The notes: generated by a model from the letters alone, not told the origin. 64,000 nt of DNA from Actinopolymorpha pittospori (GCF_014873875.1 NZ_JADBEM010000001.1:9858001-9922000), one strand, 5' to 3'. Shown: positions 51,802 to 60,418, counted from the first letter of the stretch. Translations and numbers: made by a program.

Positions 51802-53033
51802 CCCGGCCCTGAAGGACCGGGTTTGGAGGTAGCGCCCAACTGGCTGCTGGGTTGGCTCCTCCGTCCAGACACTCCTTGTGGGGTGGCAGGGACGCGTGAC
51901 TCACGCCCCGCAGTCCACACAGCCTCGCCCTTGCGGGCGATGTTGTGGGAAGCGTTCCGGTCGGCGTGGGCAACGACCCCGCAGTTCCGGCAGATGAAAA
52001 GCCCCTGGTCGACACGGTTGCGTTTGTCGACGTGGCCGCACTCAGAGCACTGCTGGGAGGTGTAGGCGGGATCGACGAAGACCACGGGCACGCCGGCCCT
52101 GCGGGCTTTGTAGACGATGAAGTCGCCGAGTTGGGCGAAGGCCCAAGAGTGGAGTGCGACCCGTTGGGGCTTGCGGAGCCGTACCCTCTGCCGGATTCCC
52201 TTGAGTTCTTCCAGGGAGATCCCGGCTGAGGTGCGTTCAGCCTCGATCACGATCGTCTTGGAGATGATGTGGTTGGTGTTGGCGACGTGGCGCTGTTCGC
52301 GCCGGTTGCGCTACTTGAGGAGGCGCTTGGCGGACTTGGTGCCCTTGCGCTGCAGCTTGCGGCGCAGGTCGAGCTGCCGCTTGCGGTGCCGGTTCAGGCC
52401 GCGCCCGGCAGCCTTGTAGCCGGTGGAGGTGGTGGCGATGTTGACGACGCCGAGATCCACGCCGATGAAGCCGTTGGGCTCGTACTGCTCGGCCTCGGGA
52501 ACCTCGCAGGTGGCGTACAGGTAGAAGACACCGTCCCCTTCGATCAGGTCGGACTCGCCCTGCCGGTGCTCCCGCAGTGTCTTGAGCGCGCCCGCAGAAC
52601 ACGCGAACCGCACGTTCTTCAACCGGCCCGCGGTAGTCCAGATGGACACCGTCTGCGTGTCGTACTGCCAGGAAAGGCAGCGGTCGTCGTATGGCTGGGC
52701 CGCCTCGGGGCGGAACACGATCGGCTTCGTCTCGGCCTTTCGACCTCCCTTCGATCCGGGCTTACCGAGGTGCCCGGCCTTGACGTTGGCGTTGAGCGCC
52801 GTGTAGGCGTCCCGGACCTTCTTGATCACGTGCTGGGCGGCTTGGGCACCCAGCCCCCACGACCTCAGCTCGGCATAGGTGTGCTTGCGCAGTTCGTACT
52901 CACGCGGAACACCACGCTCCAACGCCACCGAAGACACCCAGTTCGCGGCCTCGTTGACCGTGTGCACAGTCCCCGACAACGCGGCGGCCTGGTCGGCCTC
53001 CGGTATCAGCTTCACCTGCACGACGATCTCCAC
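51798..53033 (-). pseudogene. tnpB: TnpB (RNA-guided nuclease homologue) with one internal stop
   Basis: The frame is open over 412 codons except for a TAG at 52311-52313, between KGTKSAKRLLK and RNRREQRHVANTNHIISKTI, where a sense codon is expected. RuvC residues are present: Asp in FIGVDLGVVNIAT, Glu in IVIEAERTSAGI and Asp in AHADRNASHN. The zinc finger CSECG ... CRNCG follows. TnpB is guided by RNA made from its own 3' end (51.8 kb side). If TAG is read through or recently mutated, the gene was functional until then; as written it makes an N-terminal fragment only. Confidence 0.8.
51800..51823. terminator. GC-rich hairpin between LPMO and tnpB ends
   Basis: AACCCGG and CCGGGTT form a 7-bp stem around a short inner stem (CC/GG) and loop. 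It lies just after the LPMO stop and at the 3' end of tnpB. It could terminate the LPMO transcript, or be the IS605 subterminal hairpin and part of a TnpB guide RNA scaffold, or both. Confidence 0.5.
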
Positions 53034-53056
53034 GGACCTGATCCTATCGTTTGTCT

Positions 53057-53191
53057 ATGTCACCACGATGGGAGCCAAACCCCGATGTCCGCAGGGGTCG
53101 CACGGTCGTCTACACCCTCCATGCACACTTGGTCTTCACTCCGAAGTACCGGCGACGTCGACGGAGGCTTCATGGCATGAGGTCGCGGTGA
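53057..53191 (+). pseudogene. tnpA: Truncated TnpA (IS200/IS605 HUH transposase)
   Basis: A 44-codon frame reading RRGRTVVYTLHAHLVFTPKY then RRRRRRLHG. TVVYTLHAHLVFTPKYR is the N-terminal strand of TnpA Y1 transposases. The HUH motif and catalytic Tyr, normally some 50-100 residues later, are absent. It is divergent from tnpB, as in IS605 elements. Confidence 0.75.
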
Positions 53192-53227
53192 GAGACATCG
53201 GAGCCGATCGCACGTGGCGAGGGGGCG

Positions 53228-54127
53228 CTATAGCCGTCTGAGCGCTGCGTGTAGCACGTTTACGACTCGGGCAGGCATGCCTTGAGGATCGGTCGGGGCA
53301 CGTCCAGCTACAAGCTGTGGAATGAACGTCGCCCAGCTCGGGCCGAAGTCGAGCAGGGCGCGGATGTCGGCACGCGGGTCGATGCGCACGCCGGCCTCGG
53401 CTTCGTACATCCGCAGGAAATCCTCGGCGGCATCGGTGGAGAACAGGGCAGCCAGCATGAGACGGCAGTGTCCGACGTCGATCTCCCGGAAACCGGCACC
53501 GGTGTATGTCCAGTCGACGATGCCAGAGATCTTTTGGTTGCTCCACAGGATGTTGAGTTGATGGAAGTCGCCATGGACGAGCCTCGGCGCGGACGGCGAT
53601 GTCGGCAGGGCGGCGGCCTCAGCGACAGCCCGTCTGAGCGCCGGGTCGCCGATCCACGCGTGGTCTGCTTGCTCGTCGAGGCCGTAGGGATCAGTTGCGG
53701 TGAGACCAGCGGGAGCGAGGTCGTGAACGCGGACCAGAACACGTGCTGTCTGGTACAGGCAGTCAGCAAGGTCGGGCGATGCGAGAAGGGGTTCGCCAGG
53801 GAGCGCGGTCATCAGCAGGCAGGTGACGCCCGCTTGGTCGCCGGTGTGGTCGGCAGCCAGGAGTCGCGGGACCGGCAGATCATGGTTGGCGAGTAGGGTC
53901 AGCGCGGCTGTCTCACGATCAATGATCCAGGTCGCCCACGGATCATTGGCCATGCGGCGCAGCACGACGTCGAACACCTGCGCGCCGGCGACGATGGTCA
54001 GCCGGTCCATGTGGGCAGTCATGCCACCGAAGAGGCGCGATACGGCGACTACTCGAGCATCCGAACCCAGCGCGATCTCGATCCAGCGAACCACGTGCGT
54101 GGATGGTCGCCTGTAGCTATCGGACAT
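53228..54127 (-). CDS. APH-fold phosphotransferase
   Basis: A 299-residue kinase. N-lobe strands FGGMTAHMDRLTI and FDVVLRRMANDPWATW, hinge CLLMTALPGEPLL, catalytic loop LVHGDFHQLNILW near residue 185 and metal loop GIVDWTYTGAGFREIDVGHC. All catalytic residues are present. The closest groups are aminoglycoside or macrolide-type phosphotransferases; the substrate is not assignable. It follows the truncated tnpA inside the tRNA-bounded island. Confidence 0.88.
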   Translation of the reverse strand: MSDSYRRPSTHVVRWIEIALGSDARVVAVSRLFGGMTAHMDRLTIVAGAQVFDVVLRRMANDPWATWIIDRETAALTLLANHDLPVPRLLAADHTGDQAGVTCLLMTALPGEPLLASPDLADCLYQTARVLVRVHDLAPAGLTATDPYGLDEQADHAWIGDPALRRAVAEAAALPTSPSAPRLVHGDFHQLNILWSNQKISGIVDWTYTGAGFREIDVGHCRLMLAALFSTDAAEDFLRMYEAEAGVRIDPRADIRALLDFGPSWATFIPQLVAGRAPTDPQGMPARVVNVLHAALRRL

Positions 54128-54273
54128 CGTACGAGTTTGGGCACCTGTCCCCCTCCATGCAACTGGGTTCTGTTGTGGATTCGCGTCGCCCGCCAGACCA
54201 GCCAGGCGCTCGTCGTCGCCGCCGGGAAACTCGGTGTCTCGTCGCTCAGCCTGGGGCTAGGCCACGTGCGTGT

Positions 54274-54657
54274 TCAGCCGACGCCGACGGTCTGTCGCTC
54301 GGGCTCGATTGCGGCCACGACGCGCTTTTGTCCTCGGTCGTAGGGCGCACCGGTGTATTTCGTGGACAGCTGGTCGACGATCTCCCAAGCCGCGTCGCCC
54401 TCGATCCATTCGACGACCCGCCCACGTACGACGACTGGCGTGAACGGGTCGTCGACCGGAGCGATGGACAGCGCCACCCGAGGGTCGCGGCGAAGGTTGC
54501 GTGCTTTGCGCGAGCCAGGACCGGTGAGGAAGACGATCCGGTCGCCGTGGGTGCCGATCCAGAGGGGAACGGTATGGGGCGAGCCGTCTGAGAGGACGGT
54601 GGCGAGGTGAGCGATCGAAGTGCCGTCGAGTACACGGCGCACGTCGGGGTCAAGCAT
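54274..54657 (-). CDS. PPOX-class F420-dependent oxidoreductase
   Basis: A 127-residue split-barrel flavin/F420-binding protein. Opening DPDVRRVLDGTSIAHLATVL, FMN/F420 phosphate loop PHTVPLWIG then RIVFLTGPGSRKARNLRRDP, and RVALSIAPVDDPFTPVVVRG are the usual pyridoxamine-5'-phosphate-oxidase-like (TIGR03618) pattern. Such proteins use F420H2 in actinobacteria. No substrate known. It is cotranscribed at most with the epimerase remnant upstream. Confidence 0.88.
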   Translation of the reverse strand: MLDPDVRRVLDGTSIAHLATVLSDGSPHTVPLWIGTHGDRIVFLTGPGSRKARNLRRDPRVALSIAPVDDPFTPVVVRGRVVEWIEGDAAWEIVDQLSTKYTGAPYDRGQKRVVAAIEPERQTVGVG

Positions 54658-54669
54658 GTGCGTGCTCCT

Positions 54670-54958
54670 TCAGCGGGGGTTGTCGGCGCGCCAAGGGACG
54701 TAGTCGGCGACCGCCGTGGCGACGTGGAACCTCGGCGCGAAGCCGGTCTCGTGGGTGAGCCGAGTGGTGTCGAGGAAGGGGTTGTCGCCGGGGCCGGTCG
54801 GCCGCTGGTGACGTTGTAGGTGTCGTGCCGCAGGGTTTCCGCGGTCGTCAGCAGGGCGATCGCGCGCCCGGCCCGAGGTGCGTAGCAGCTGTCGCCGCCA
54901 TCGTCCGCGTACAGCGACCGCGGTTCCTCACCGCGGAGTGCAGCACTGATGTACGGAC
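54670..54958 (-). pseudogene. NAD-dependent epimerase/dehydratase, C-terminal remnant with frameshift
   Basis: Frame 1: LRGEEPRSLYADDGGDSCYA, RAGRAIALLTTAETLRHDTY then NVTSGRP. Frame 2: GPGDNPFLDTTRLTHETGFA and ATAVADYVPWRADN with stop at 54670. NVTSGRP and FLDTTRL..TGFAP are C-terminal landmarks of extended SDR epimerases. One frameshift lies near 54800. The N-terminal Rossmann domain is missing and the sequence ends at the neighbouring RibD-like gene. Confidence 0.6.
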
Positions 54959-54963
54959 GACGA

Positions 54964-55557
54964 TCACCGGACCACCTCGTAGTGGAGGTGGGTCACGCCG
55001 GGCGCCGGGACGGCTTCAACCAGGCGCAGGCGCACGTGCTTCGGGAGCTCCTGGAAGAAACTGCGACCGCCGCCCAGCAGGACGGGCACCTGGTGGAGGA
55101 TCACCTCGTCGACGAGGCCCGCCTCCAGCGCCGAGGTCAGCACGCCGCCGCCCATCAGGCCGACGTCCTTGCCCCCGGCGGCCTCGCGTGCCGCCGCGAT
55201 CGCGTCCTCGATGCCGGTGGTGACCATGGTCTGCCGCTCGGATATCTCCGGCGCCGCTCGATGGCTGAGGACGAACAGCCGGGCCATCGGGTGCGGGCTG
55301 CCGCCTCTGAAATGGTCGGAGTCCTCGTAGGCGTTGCGCCCTGCCACGACCGCACCCACGCGTCCGGCGTGGGTGTCGAAGACGCGGGCACTGGCCCCAC
55401 TCAGCTTGAACCCGTCGAACACCTGACTGGGTGTGTCGCCATCGAAGTACCAGTCGAACAACATCGTTCCCTCGCCCAGCCCGCGCCCAGCGCCCGGGTC
55501 GCGCCCGGTGATGTATCCGTCGACCGACACCGCGTGGGCGCTGAAGACCTTGCTCAT
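54964..55557 (-). CDS. Dihydrofolate reductase-like (RibD C-terminal) protein
   Basis: A 197-residue RibD_C/DHFR-fold protein. VFSAHAVSVDGYITGRDPGA is the usual start; GAVVAGRNAYEDSDHFRG, LFVLSHRAAPEISERQTMVT, GGKDVGLMGGGVLTSALEAG and DEVILHQVPVLLGGGRSFFQ follow in order. It reduces an unknown substrate with NADPH; the link to trimethoprim resistance is not supported. The ATG at 55555-55557 fits family starts. It is divergent from an HxlR regulator. Confidence 0.9.
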   Translation of the reverse strand: MSKVFSAHAVSVDGYITGRDPGAGRGLGEGTMLFDWYFDGDTPSQVFDGFKLSGASARVFDTHAGRVGAVVAGRNAYEDSDHFRGGSPHPMARLFVLSHRAAPEISERQTMVTTGIEDAIAAAREAAGGKDVGLMGGGVLTSALEAGLVDEVILHQVPVLLGGGRSFFQELPKHVRLRLVEAVPAPGVTHLHYEVVR

Positions 55558-55636
55558 CCTGGAGACTCCTCTTCGGGTTCCTTCAAGAGACTCCACGACC
55601 ATAACATTTAGAGTTTCGTAAGGGAACCCCAATCGC

Positions 55637-55642
55637 TAGACT
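55637..55642 (+). promoter_or_regulatory. Putative -10 element (TAGACT) of the hxlR-type gene
   Basis: TAGACT lies exactly six bases before the ATG at 55649. No ribosome binding site is visible, so a leaderless mRNA is likely. Confidence 0.45.
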
Positions 55643-55648
55643 GACCTC

Positions 55649-56101
55649 ATGCAACGCACGAAGTTCGGGGAAATGGCCTGCTCCATCGCGCGCACCCTCG
55701 ACGTGATCGGGGAACCGTGGTCCCCGCTGGTCCTGCGTGATGTATGGGTAGGCATGAGTCGGTTCGACCAGCTCCAGGCCGACCTCGGGATCTCGCGCAA
55801 GGTTCTGACCGAACGGCTCAACCACCTCGTCGACCAGGGCGTGCTCGAGCGCCGTCCCTACGACCAGCGGCCGCGCTATGAGTACCACCTGACGGCCAAG
55901 GGCACCGAGCTGGTCGACCTGCTCATGGTCATGACCAGCTGGGGGGACAAGTGGCTCGCGGGCGAGGCTGGGCCGCCAGTGCTCTACCGCCATCACGCGT
56001 GCGGGGAGATCAGCCGTGTCGACCTGCGCTGTGCACACTGCGGACAGCCGATGCACGCCGGCGACGTCGAACTCCTTCCCGGACCAGGCTCGGCAGCGTG
56101 A
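55649..56101 (+). CDS. HxlR-family transcriptional regulator
   Basis: A 150-residue winged-helix regulator. CSIARTLDVIGEPWSPLVLR, the recognition part SRFDQLQADLGISRKVLTER and wing LERRPYDQRPRYEYHLTAKG are typical. The C-terminus has a Cys motif (HHACGEISRVDLRCAHCGQP) that could bind zinc. It probably regulates the divergent DHFR-like gene. HxlR proteins often respond to quinones, aldehydes or reactive species. Confidence 0.93.
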   Translation: MQRTKFGEMACSIARTLDVIGEPWSPLVLRDVWVGMSRFDQLQADLGISRKVLTERLNHLVDQGVLERRPYDQRPRYEYHLTAKGTELVDLLMVMTSWGDKWLAGEAGPPVLYRHHACGEISRVDLRCAHCGQPMHAGDVELLPGPGSAA

Positions 56102-56272
56102 CGCGATAAGCGACCCAGCTCCCAGCATCGGAGCGAGCAGCTGATCGGACGACGCGCCACACCGGTGCTCATCGTCGTCCGGCTCGCAGCCGTTGGGTCA
56201 AGGGTTGTGGTCGACCTGGCGCTGCGGTTTGCTGTTGGCCCTAATCGACCGAGACCGCGATCGAGGTGGAAC

Positions 56273-56890
56273 GTGTATCAGAAGCCAATGCCGCGCCAGC
56301 CCGATGAGTATGGGGATCATTGGACACCTCAGGAACTCGCGGGACTCCTGGACGGGGTGGACGTCCGTTGGTGCGTGGTGGGCGGCTGGGCACTCGATCT
56401 CGCCAGCGTGCGGCCGGAACGGGCCCATGATGATCTGGAGATCGCCATCCCGCAGTTCGAGCTCGATCGGCTGCGCGCATGGCTTTCCGACTACGAGTTC
56501 TTCGTCATGGGTCCCAACTGTCTGTGGCCGGCTGATGCGGCCGGTGGGGCCTACTTCGACAACCCGCAGACATTCGTCCGAGACCCTCGGACAGGCGCAT
56601 GGAAGGCCGACATCATACGCAGCCAATACGACGGTGAGACGTGGGTGTGTCAGATGGACCGATCGGTCCGTCGCCCGTATGACGAAGCCGTCGGCGTTAC
56701 CGATGCTGGAATCCCGTACCTAAGGCCGGAGCTTGTGCTCCTCTACAAGGGCCTCACCAGGCGACCAAAGGACGACGTTGACTTCGAGGCCTCTGTGCCA
56801 GCGCTGGCCAGCCAGGATCGGAACTGGCTTGCCGAGACCCTCTCTAGCCTCGCCGGAACGGATCATCCGTGGGTGGCCAAACTCGCCTAA
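56273..56890 (+). CDS. Nucleotidyltransferase, aminoglycoside-type
   Basis: A 205-residue protein with the polymerase-beta-like nucleotidyltransferase core: VRWCVVGGWALDLASVRPER, then AHDDLEIAI (the DxD/E metal residues). Family members, such as the ANT(2'')-like and lincosamide enzymes, add AMP to antibiotics. The rest (WLSDYEFFVMGPNCLWP, DIIRSQYDGETWVCQM, LLYKGLTRRPKDDVDFEA) fits that group. The GTG at 56273 has GAGG six bases upstream; an ATG at 56288 is the alternative. The DinB remnant overlaps its 3' end antisense. Resistance activity is inferred, not shown. Confidence 0.8.
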   Translation: MYQKPMPRQPDEYGDHWTPQELAGLLDGVDVRWCVVGGWALDLASVRPERAHDDLEIAIPQFELDRLRAWLSDYEFFVMGPNCLWPADAAGGAYFDNPQTFVRDPRTGAWKADIIRSQYDGETWVCQMDRSVRRPYDEAVGVTDAGIPYLRPELVLLYKGLTRRPKDDVDFEASVPALASQDRNWLAETLSSLAGTDHPWVAKLA

Positions 56891-57113
56891 TGGCGAACAT
56901 GTGCTGGCGTCCGAAGACCTGACCGAGGTAGCCGTACTCCAACATGCCGAGGTGTTTCACAACGCCGAGAAGATTGGTGCCGGTCGGTGTCATGGGTCGC
57001 CGTAGCGAGTGTTCGCCGAGGCCGTCCAGTTTGCTCAGCACGCTGCTCCTGGCGCCTTGCAGGCACCGGTGCAGCTCGCTTTTGATCATCGTGGCGCGCT
57101 CTGTCGCATCCAT
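56844..57113 (-). pseudogene. DinB-family protein, N-terminal half only
   Basis: An 89-codon frame: DATERATMIKSELHRCLQGA, KLDGLGEHSLRRPMTPTGTN then LLGVVKHLGMLEYGYLGQVF. This is the usual DinB/DUF664 start, and about 85 further residues including the late metal His are missing. The fragment ends within the 3' end of the nucleotidyltransferase gene, so the junction is at about 56890. ATG at 57111-57113. Confidence 0.65.
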
Positions 57114-57334
57114 GATCGAACCCCTCCGCCGCTCTGGTCGCCGGCATGCTAGACCGTTGCGCCGACGGCGTGGCAGGTCAACGTGGCGACGCCTTTCGGC
57201 GGCATACCCGCGCTGCTCGCCCTGGGGCCGGCTCTCAATGACCGCGTGCATGTGCCAGGTGATGCGCGGCCCCCCGGTGTCGAGGACCTGACCGCCTCCG
57301 TGGCGTCCCTCGCTGACGAGCGGGGTGCGGGAGT

Positions 57335-57484
57335 CTAATGGGCAAGCTCCGAGACGACGTGCAGTCCGACAAGCAGTGCGATCCTGCGCCGCCGCCGGAT
57401 GTCGGGCTCGCCGAGTGGGACGCGATAGCGCAGGCCGGTGTAAGCCTCGCCAATAACGACTCCGGCGATCGTGCCCGTGTACAC
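57335..57484 (-). CDS. Possible 49-residue protein or remnant
   Basis: GTG frame: YTGTIAGVVIGEAYTGLRYR, VPLGEPDIRRRRRIALLVGL then HVVSELAH. The composition is protein-like and the end hydrophobic, but no family is recognised and no ribosome binding site is seen. It may be a piece of a larger gene. It is divergent from the APH gene at 57522. Confidence 0.25.
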   Translation of the reverse strand: MYTGTIAGVVIGEAYTGLRYRVPLGEPDIRRRRRIALLVGLHVVSELAH

Positions 57485-57854
57485 CAAAGGGCCTGCGACG
57501 ACCTGGGCTGATACTGGCGGGATGGAACAGCCCACGTACGAAGAGGTCGCCGAATTCCTCGCCCAGCACTCCGGCGGCACTCCCAGCGACCTGGAGCCAC
57601 TCGCCGGCGGGGCGTGGTCATCGGCATGGGCCTACCGCGCGGGCGAGGAAGAGTTGGTGATCCGCTTCGGTCGTGAACGTTCCTGGTACGAAGCCGACCG
57701 GATGGCTACGGCCTTCAACGGAGCGGATCTGCCGGTGCCGCAGGTCAGGGAGGTGGGCACCACACCGACCGGGCGGGCCTACGCCATCTCGGTACGTCAT
57801 CACGGGCGGTTCCTCGAGGACACACCGGTCGAGCGCGCCGATGCCGTCGCCCCC

Positions 57855-57859
57855 ACCCT
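57855..57859. repeat. Left target-site duplication of IS21 (ACCCT)
   Basis: ACCCT here and ACCCT at 60414-60418 flank the element. IS21 members make 4-8 bp duplications. Confidence 0.85.
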
Positions 57860-57981
57860 TGTCCATGGCCATGAAAAAGTCCCCACTGGTGGCCAGTTCT
57901 AGGTCCCCACTGGTGGCCAGGTAGAAGTCCCCATCCTCGCTGCTAGTCCCGCGTGTCGGCCGGGGGTTGTGGCCCTGAGCG

Positions 57982-59574
57982 GTGACGGTGGCGGTGTCTA
58001 GCCAGTCACCGCACCGCTCAGGGAGCTCCCCAGTGATTTCTGCGAGGGAACGTATGGACATCATCGCTGCCTACCGTGAGGTAGGCACGTATCGGGGCGC
58101 GGCCGCGATGTGCGGCGTGTCTCACAAGACCGTGAAACGGGTGATCGAGCGGCAGGAGGCCGGCGGGGACGTGGCCTCGGAGCGCGAGCCGCGCGGGCAC
58201 AACTATGACGAGGTCGCTGACCTGGTGGCCGCACGGGTGGAGGCCACGAGCGGGAGGATCTCGGCCAAGCGGCTGTTACCGGTGGCGGTCGCGGCCGGGT
58301 ATGCCGGGTCGGCGCGGAACTTCCGGCGTCTGGTGGCGGATGCGAAAGGCCAATGGCGTAAGGACAATCACCGTGGACGCAGGCCCGGGGTATGGGCGCC
58401 GGGCCAGCATCTGCTGATCGACTGGGGAGTCGAGCTCGGGGTGCACGTGTTCTGCGCGGTCCTGGCGTGGTCGAGGTTCCGGTTCGTCCGGTTCGCGTCC
58501 AACGAGCGGGCCGAGACCACGTTGGGGTTGTTGGCCGAGTGCTTTGAGACCGTTGGTGGCGTGCCTGCGGTGGTGCTCGCGGACCGGATGGGGTGCCTGC
58601 GCGCCGGCATCGTCGCGAACGTCGTGGTGCCAACGGCTGAGTATGTGCGGTTCGCCGGCCACTACCGGTTCCGCCCGGACTTTTGCGAGGCCGCGGATCC
58701 ACAGTCCAAGGGCATGGTGGAGAGGCTGGTCGGCTACGCCAAGACCGATCTGCTGCTTCCGCAGGCACCGTTAGGCGACCTGTCCGCGGCGAACGCCGCC
58801 GCGGCCCAGTGGTGCCAGGAGGTCAACTCTGTACGGCATTCAGAGATCTGGGCTGTGCCGGCGGAGCGGCTTGGCATCGAGCGCGGGCAGCTGGGCGAGC
58901 TGCCTTCGCTGCGCCCGCGGCTGGGCTCTGCGATCTGCCGGAAGGTCGACCGGCTCTCCTGCGTGCGGTTCGGCTCGGCCCGGTACTCAGTGCCAACATC
59001 GATGATCGGCGCAACCGTGGAGGTGGTGACCGACACCAGCCCCGCCGCGAGCCAGACCGGCGGGGGCAGGCTGGTGATCCTCCACCCCGGCACCGGGCAG
59101 GTCCTGGCCGAGCACCGGCTCGTGGCACCGGGCGAGGCCAGCATCATCGACGACCACTACGGCGGCCCCCGGCCCAACGTCCCGGCGCGCGCGGTGAGAG
59201 CCAAGACCCAAGCAGAGAAGGACTTCTGCGCACTCGGTGAGCCCGCGCAGGCGTTCATCAAAGGCGCCGCGGCGTCCGGGAACTCCCGCCTGCAGGGCGA
59301 GCTCGCCGACATCGCCGCGCTGCAGGCCGCCCACGGCCGCGACGCCGTGCTGGACGCATTGAGGCGAGCCGTCGCGTTCGGCCGATTCAAGTCCAGCGAT
59401 GTCCGCTCGATCCTGGCCGCCGGGCCAGGCACACCACAGCCAGCCGAACCGGGCGAGGCCCTTGTGCTGGACTTCCCGCCGGTCCCGACCCGTTCTCTGG
59501 CCGACTACGCGATCACACCCACCACCCCCCACAACCAACCCACCACCAATCCTGCAAAGGAGATGAGCTCATGA
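57982..59574 (+). CDS. istA: IstA transposase (IS21)
   Basis: A 530-residue transposase. N-terminal helix-turn-helix (EVGTYRGAAAMCGVSHKTVK), then an integrase core with Asp in LLIDWGVELGVHVFCAVLAW, a second Asp in PAVVLADRMG, and Glu in SKGMVERLVGYAKTD. The C-terminal Mu-like beta-barrel has RLSCVRFGSARYSVP. Together with IstB it moves the element and gives replicative/nonreplicative joining. The frame is intact and the stop overlaps istB by ATGA. A GTG at 58033 could be an alternative start. Confidence 0.92.
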   Translation: MTVAVSSQSPHRSGSSPVISARERMDIIAAYREVGTYRGAAAMCGVSHKTVKRVIERQEAGGDVASEREPRGHNYDEVADLVAARVEATSGRISAKRLLPVAVAAGYAGSARNFRRLVADAKGQWRKDNHRGRRPGVWAPGQHLLIDWGVELGVHVFCAVLAWSRFRFVRFASNERAETTLGLLAECFETVGGVPAVVLADRMGCLRAGIVANVVVPTAEYVRFAGHYRFRPDFCEAADPQSKGMVERLVGYAKTDLLLPQAPLGDLSAANAAAAQWCQEVNSVRHSEIWAVPAERLGIERGQLGELPSLRPRLGSAICRKVDRLSCVRFGSARYSVPTSMIGATVEVVTDTSPAASQTGGGRLVILHPGTGQVLAEHRLVAPGEASIIDDHYGGPRPNVPARAVRAKTQAEKDFCALGEPAQAFIKGAAASGNSRLQGELADIAALQAAHGRDAVLDALRRAVAFGRFKSSDVRSILAAGPGTPQPAEPGEALVLDFPPVPTRSLADYAITPTTPHNQPTTNPAKEMSS

Positions 59575-60350
59575 CCGCGGCGACCCCGCCCGCCCTACCA
59601 GCGGACCTGACCGACGGGCTGCGCCGGCTGAAGCTGGCCGCGATGCGCACGCTCGCCCCCGAACTGCTCCGCACGGCCAAGACCCAACGCTGGACGCCGG
59701 AGGAGCTGCTCCGCACTCTCGTCGAGGCCGAGATCACCGCCAGGGAGGACTCCAACGCCCGCAACCGTCTCAAGGCCGCGACATTCCCGGTCATGAAGAC
59801 TCTGGACGAGTACGACCTGAGCGTCTCCTCCGTCCCACAACCAACCTTCGACTACCTCACCTCCCTGGAGTGGATCCCGGCCAGGGAGAACCTCTGCCTG
59901 ATCGGCCCGGCCGGCACAGGAAAGTCCCACCTACTCGTCGCGCTCGGCGTCACCGCCGTCCAAGCCGGCCACAGGGTCCGCTACACATGCGCCGCCGACC
60001 TCGTCGAAACCCTCTACCGAGGACTCGCCGACAACTCCGTCGGCAAGACCATCGAAACCCTGCTCCGAAACGACCTCGTCATCATCGACGAACTCGGCTT
60101 CGCGCCCTTGGACAACACCGGCACCCAACTCCTCTTCCGGTTCATCGCCGCCGCCTACGAACGCCGAGCCCTCGGCGTGGCCTCCCACTGGCCCTTCGAA
60201 CAATGGGGCCGGTTCCTACCCGAACACACCACCGCCGTCAGCCTCCTCGACCGGCTCCTCCACCACTGCAACACCGTGGTCACCGACGGGGAGAGCTACC
60301 GCATGCGACAAGCCCGAACCCGAGGAGGCAACCACCCCACAACAAGCTGA
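59571..60350 (+). CDS. istB: IstB helper ATPase (IS21)
   Basis: A 259-residue AAA+ ATPase, DnaC/IstB-type. Walker A GPAGTGKSHLLV near residue 118, Walker B DLVIIDELGFAPLD near 165, and the C-terminal HWPFEQWGRFLPEHTTAVSL then LLDRLLHHCNTVV, with arginine-rich tail. It loads IstA onto target DNA and helps target selection. It starts by ATGA overlap with istA. Confidence 0.94.
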   Translation: MTAATPPALPADLTDGLRRLKLAAMRTLAPELLRTAKTQRWTPEELLRTLVEAEITAREDSNARNRLKAATFPVMKTLDEYDLSVSSVPQPTFDYLTSLEWIPARENLCLIGPAGTGKSHLLVALGVTAVQAGHRVRYTCAADLVETLYRGLADNSVGKTIETLLRNDLVIIDELGFAPLDNTGTQLLFRFIAAAYERRALGVASHWPFEQWGRFLPEHTTAVSLLDRLLHHCNTVVTDGESYRMRQARTRGGNHPTTS

Positions 60351-60413
60351 TCACGACAAGGAACGGGGACTTTTAGATGGCCACCAGCGGGGACACGCAC
60401 TTGGCCATTGACA

Positions 60414-60418
60414 ACCCT
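60414..60418. repeat. Right target-site duplication of IS21 (ACCCT)
   Basis: It matches 57855-57859. Deleting one copy with the IS restores the reading frame V-A-P-T-L-T-R-L-L of the kinase, as in the paralogue. Confidence 0.85.

Larger units (their letters stand above)
51798..53191. mobile_element. Degraded IS200/IS605-type element
   Basis: It carries a full-length tnpB reading frame with one amber stop (51798-53033, minus) and the first 44 codons of tnpA (53057-53191, plus). A hairpin at 51800-51823 lies at the tnpB 3' end, where these elements have a subterminal palindrome. TnpA, the HUH transposase, has lost its catalytic Tyr, so the element cannot move by itself. The tnpA-side end is missing or unrecognisable. 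Confidence 0.75.
57860..60413 (+). mobile_element. IS21-family insertion sequence, complete, 2554 bp
   Basis: The ends are inverted: left TGTCCATGGCCAT, right (reverse complement) TGTCAATGGCCAA. Inside, GTCCCCACTGGTGGCCA is repeated at 57879-57895 and 57903-57919, and its inverted form (GTCCCCGCTGGTGGCCA) ends near 60378-60394, the multiple terminal repeats of IS21. A 5-bp duplication ACCCT flanks it. It carries istA and istB on the plus strand, both open. It splits the kinase gene at 57522. Confidence 0.93.
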
